The notes below the pieces were generated by a model. The model searched no databases. It was not told the DNA's origin and saw only the letters and a program-made list of their open reading frames with translations. Positions 21,578 through 21,795 of a stretch of DNA of 21,795 nucleotides are shown piece by piece; position 1 is the stretch's first letter; each line of letters opens with the position of its first letter. Source of the stretch: Candidatus Bathyarchaeota archaeon. GTDB lineage: Archaea; Thermoproteota; Bathyarchaeia; Bathyarchaeales; UBA233. The DNA lies in contig SOJA01000125.1 in NCBI GenBank assembly GCA_004376975.1, positions 1 through 21,795 on the forward strand, written 5' to 3'. A program made the position numbers and the translations under genes.

Positions 21578-21795
21578 GTGAACATACATGAATTCCAGAG
21601 GATGATGCGGCAGATATATTTTCACAGGGATTCTAAACGTGGTATAGAAGGAACGTTTGATTGGCTTGTGGATGAAGTGAAAGAACTGGGAGAAGCGTTA
21701 GAAAATAATGATAAGAAAGTTTTGGAAAACGAGTTTGCAGACGTCATAGCGTGGTTGGCTTCACTTGCAAACGTCGCCAACGTAAACCTTGAAAA
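21578..21795 (+). CDS. MazG-like nucleotide pyrophosphohydrolase, 3'-truncated by window edge
   Basis: The first 72 codons of a MazG-superfamily gene run off the window end. The GTG start at 21578 has GGTGAT 5 nt upstream. Visible are an N-terminal helix (H-E-F-Q-R-M-M-R), the first metal-binding motif W-L-V-D-E-V-K-E-L-G-E-A-L (E-x2-E type), and the second half E-F-A-D-V-I-A-W-L-A (E-x2-D type). Together these form the four-acid Mg2+ site. Such enzymes hydrolyse nucleoside triphosphates to monophosphate and pyrophosphate, often as house-cleaning of damaged dNTPs. The helix spacing fits the single-domain archaeal form. No MazE/MazF toxin genes are seen. Confidence 0.85.
   Translation, partial: MNIHEFQRMMRQIYFHRDSKRGIEGTFDWLVDEVKELGEALENNDKKVLENEFADVIAWLASLANVANVNLE

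Noticed and set aside
21578..21795. MazEF toxin-antitoxin context for the MazG-like gene
   Set aside because: No MazE or MazF coding sequence is visible, and MazG-like enzymes commonly occur alone as house-cleaning pyrophosphohydrolases.

Overview
The window is a gene-dense, AT-rich stretch of archaeal chromosome. Almost every recognisable gene is an archaeal housekeeping gene: TBP, the RNA polymerase F subunit, L21e, SRP54, Pus10, aIF5A, Nob1, Alba, Sec61-beta, a four-subunit pyruvate:ferredoxin oxidoreductase, DUF655, DUF2070 and PAC2. TATA-like boxes about 25 nt before likely transcription starts, GGTGA/AGGAGG ribosome-binding sites and frequent TTG/GTG starts fit this. The gene set and the Alba and POR types resemble uncultivated TACK-group genomes such as Bathyarchaeia, but that placement is inference from family resemblance only. 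I see no mobile elements, CRISPR arrays, tRNA or rRNA genes.

Layout. 1-429: 3' end of the TATA-binding protein gene. 712-903: a small YegP-like protein. 1003-1151 (minus): a frameshifted remnant resembling DUF3795. 1205-6615 (minus): a compact information-processing operon transcribed srp54 - pus10 - rpl21e - rpoF - DUF655 - rsmA - HemK/Mtq2-like methyltransferase, with short gaps or overlaps throughout. 6724-7917 (plus): PAC2-family protein and Hsp20. 8089-8289 (plus): an orphan tryptophan-rich small membrane protein behind a perfect 16-bp palindrome. 8436-8828 (minus): aIF5A, divergent from 8922-10931 (plus): NAD kinase, Nob1 endonuclease and a pyruvate-kinase-C-like protein.

10948-12732 (minus): a GNAT acetyltransferase and a class III aminotransferase. 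12885-13229 (minus): Alba with a charged tail. 13303-18123 (minus): a DUF2070 membrane protein followed by porC-porD-porA-porB. 18373-18660 (plus): an LSm-like protein. 18671-18838 (minus): Sec61-beta, only 55 codons. 18938-20887 (plus): serine hydroxymethyltransferase and a flavodoxin-like protein. 20993-21496 (minus): a second GNAT. 21578 to the end (plus): a MazG-like pyrophosphohydrolase cut by the window edge.

The genes serve transcription initiation, protein targeting, ribosome assembly and modification, cofactor supply (NADP), and acetyl-CoA/C1 metabolism. I did not find a clearly new multi-gene system. The best leads are local. Nob1 has no ATG/GTG/TTG start in front of its catalytic N-terminus and seems to start at an ACG that overlaps the nadK stop codon. 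RsmA has Val in place of the motif IV Asn. A related palindrome sits at two promoters. There is also the orphan W-rich membrane protein and the DUF2070-por linkage.
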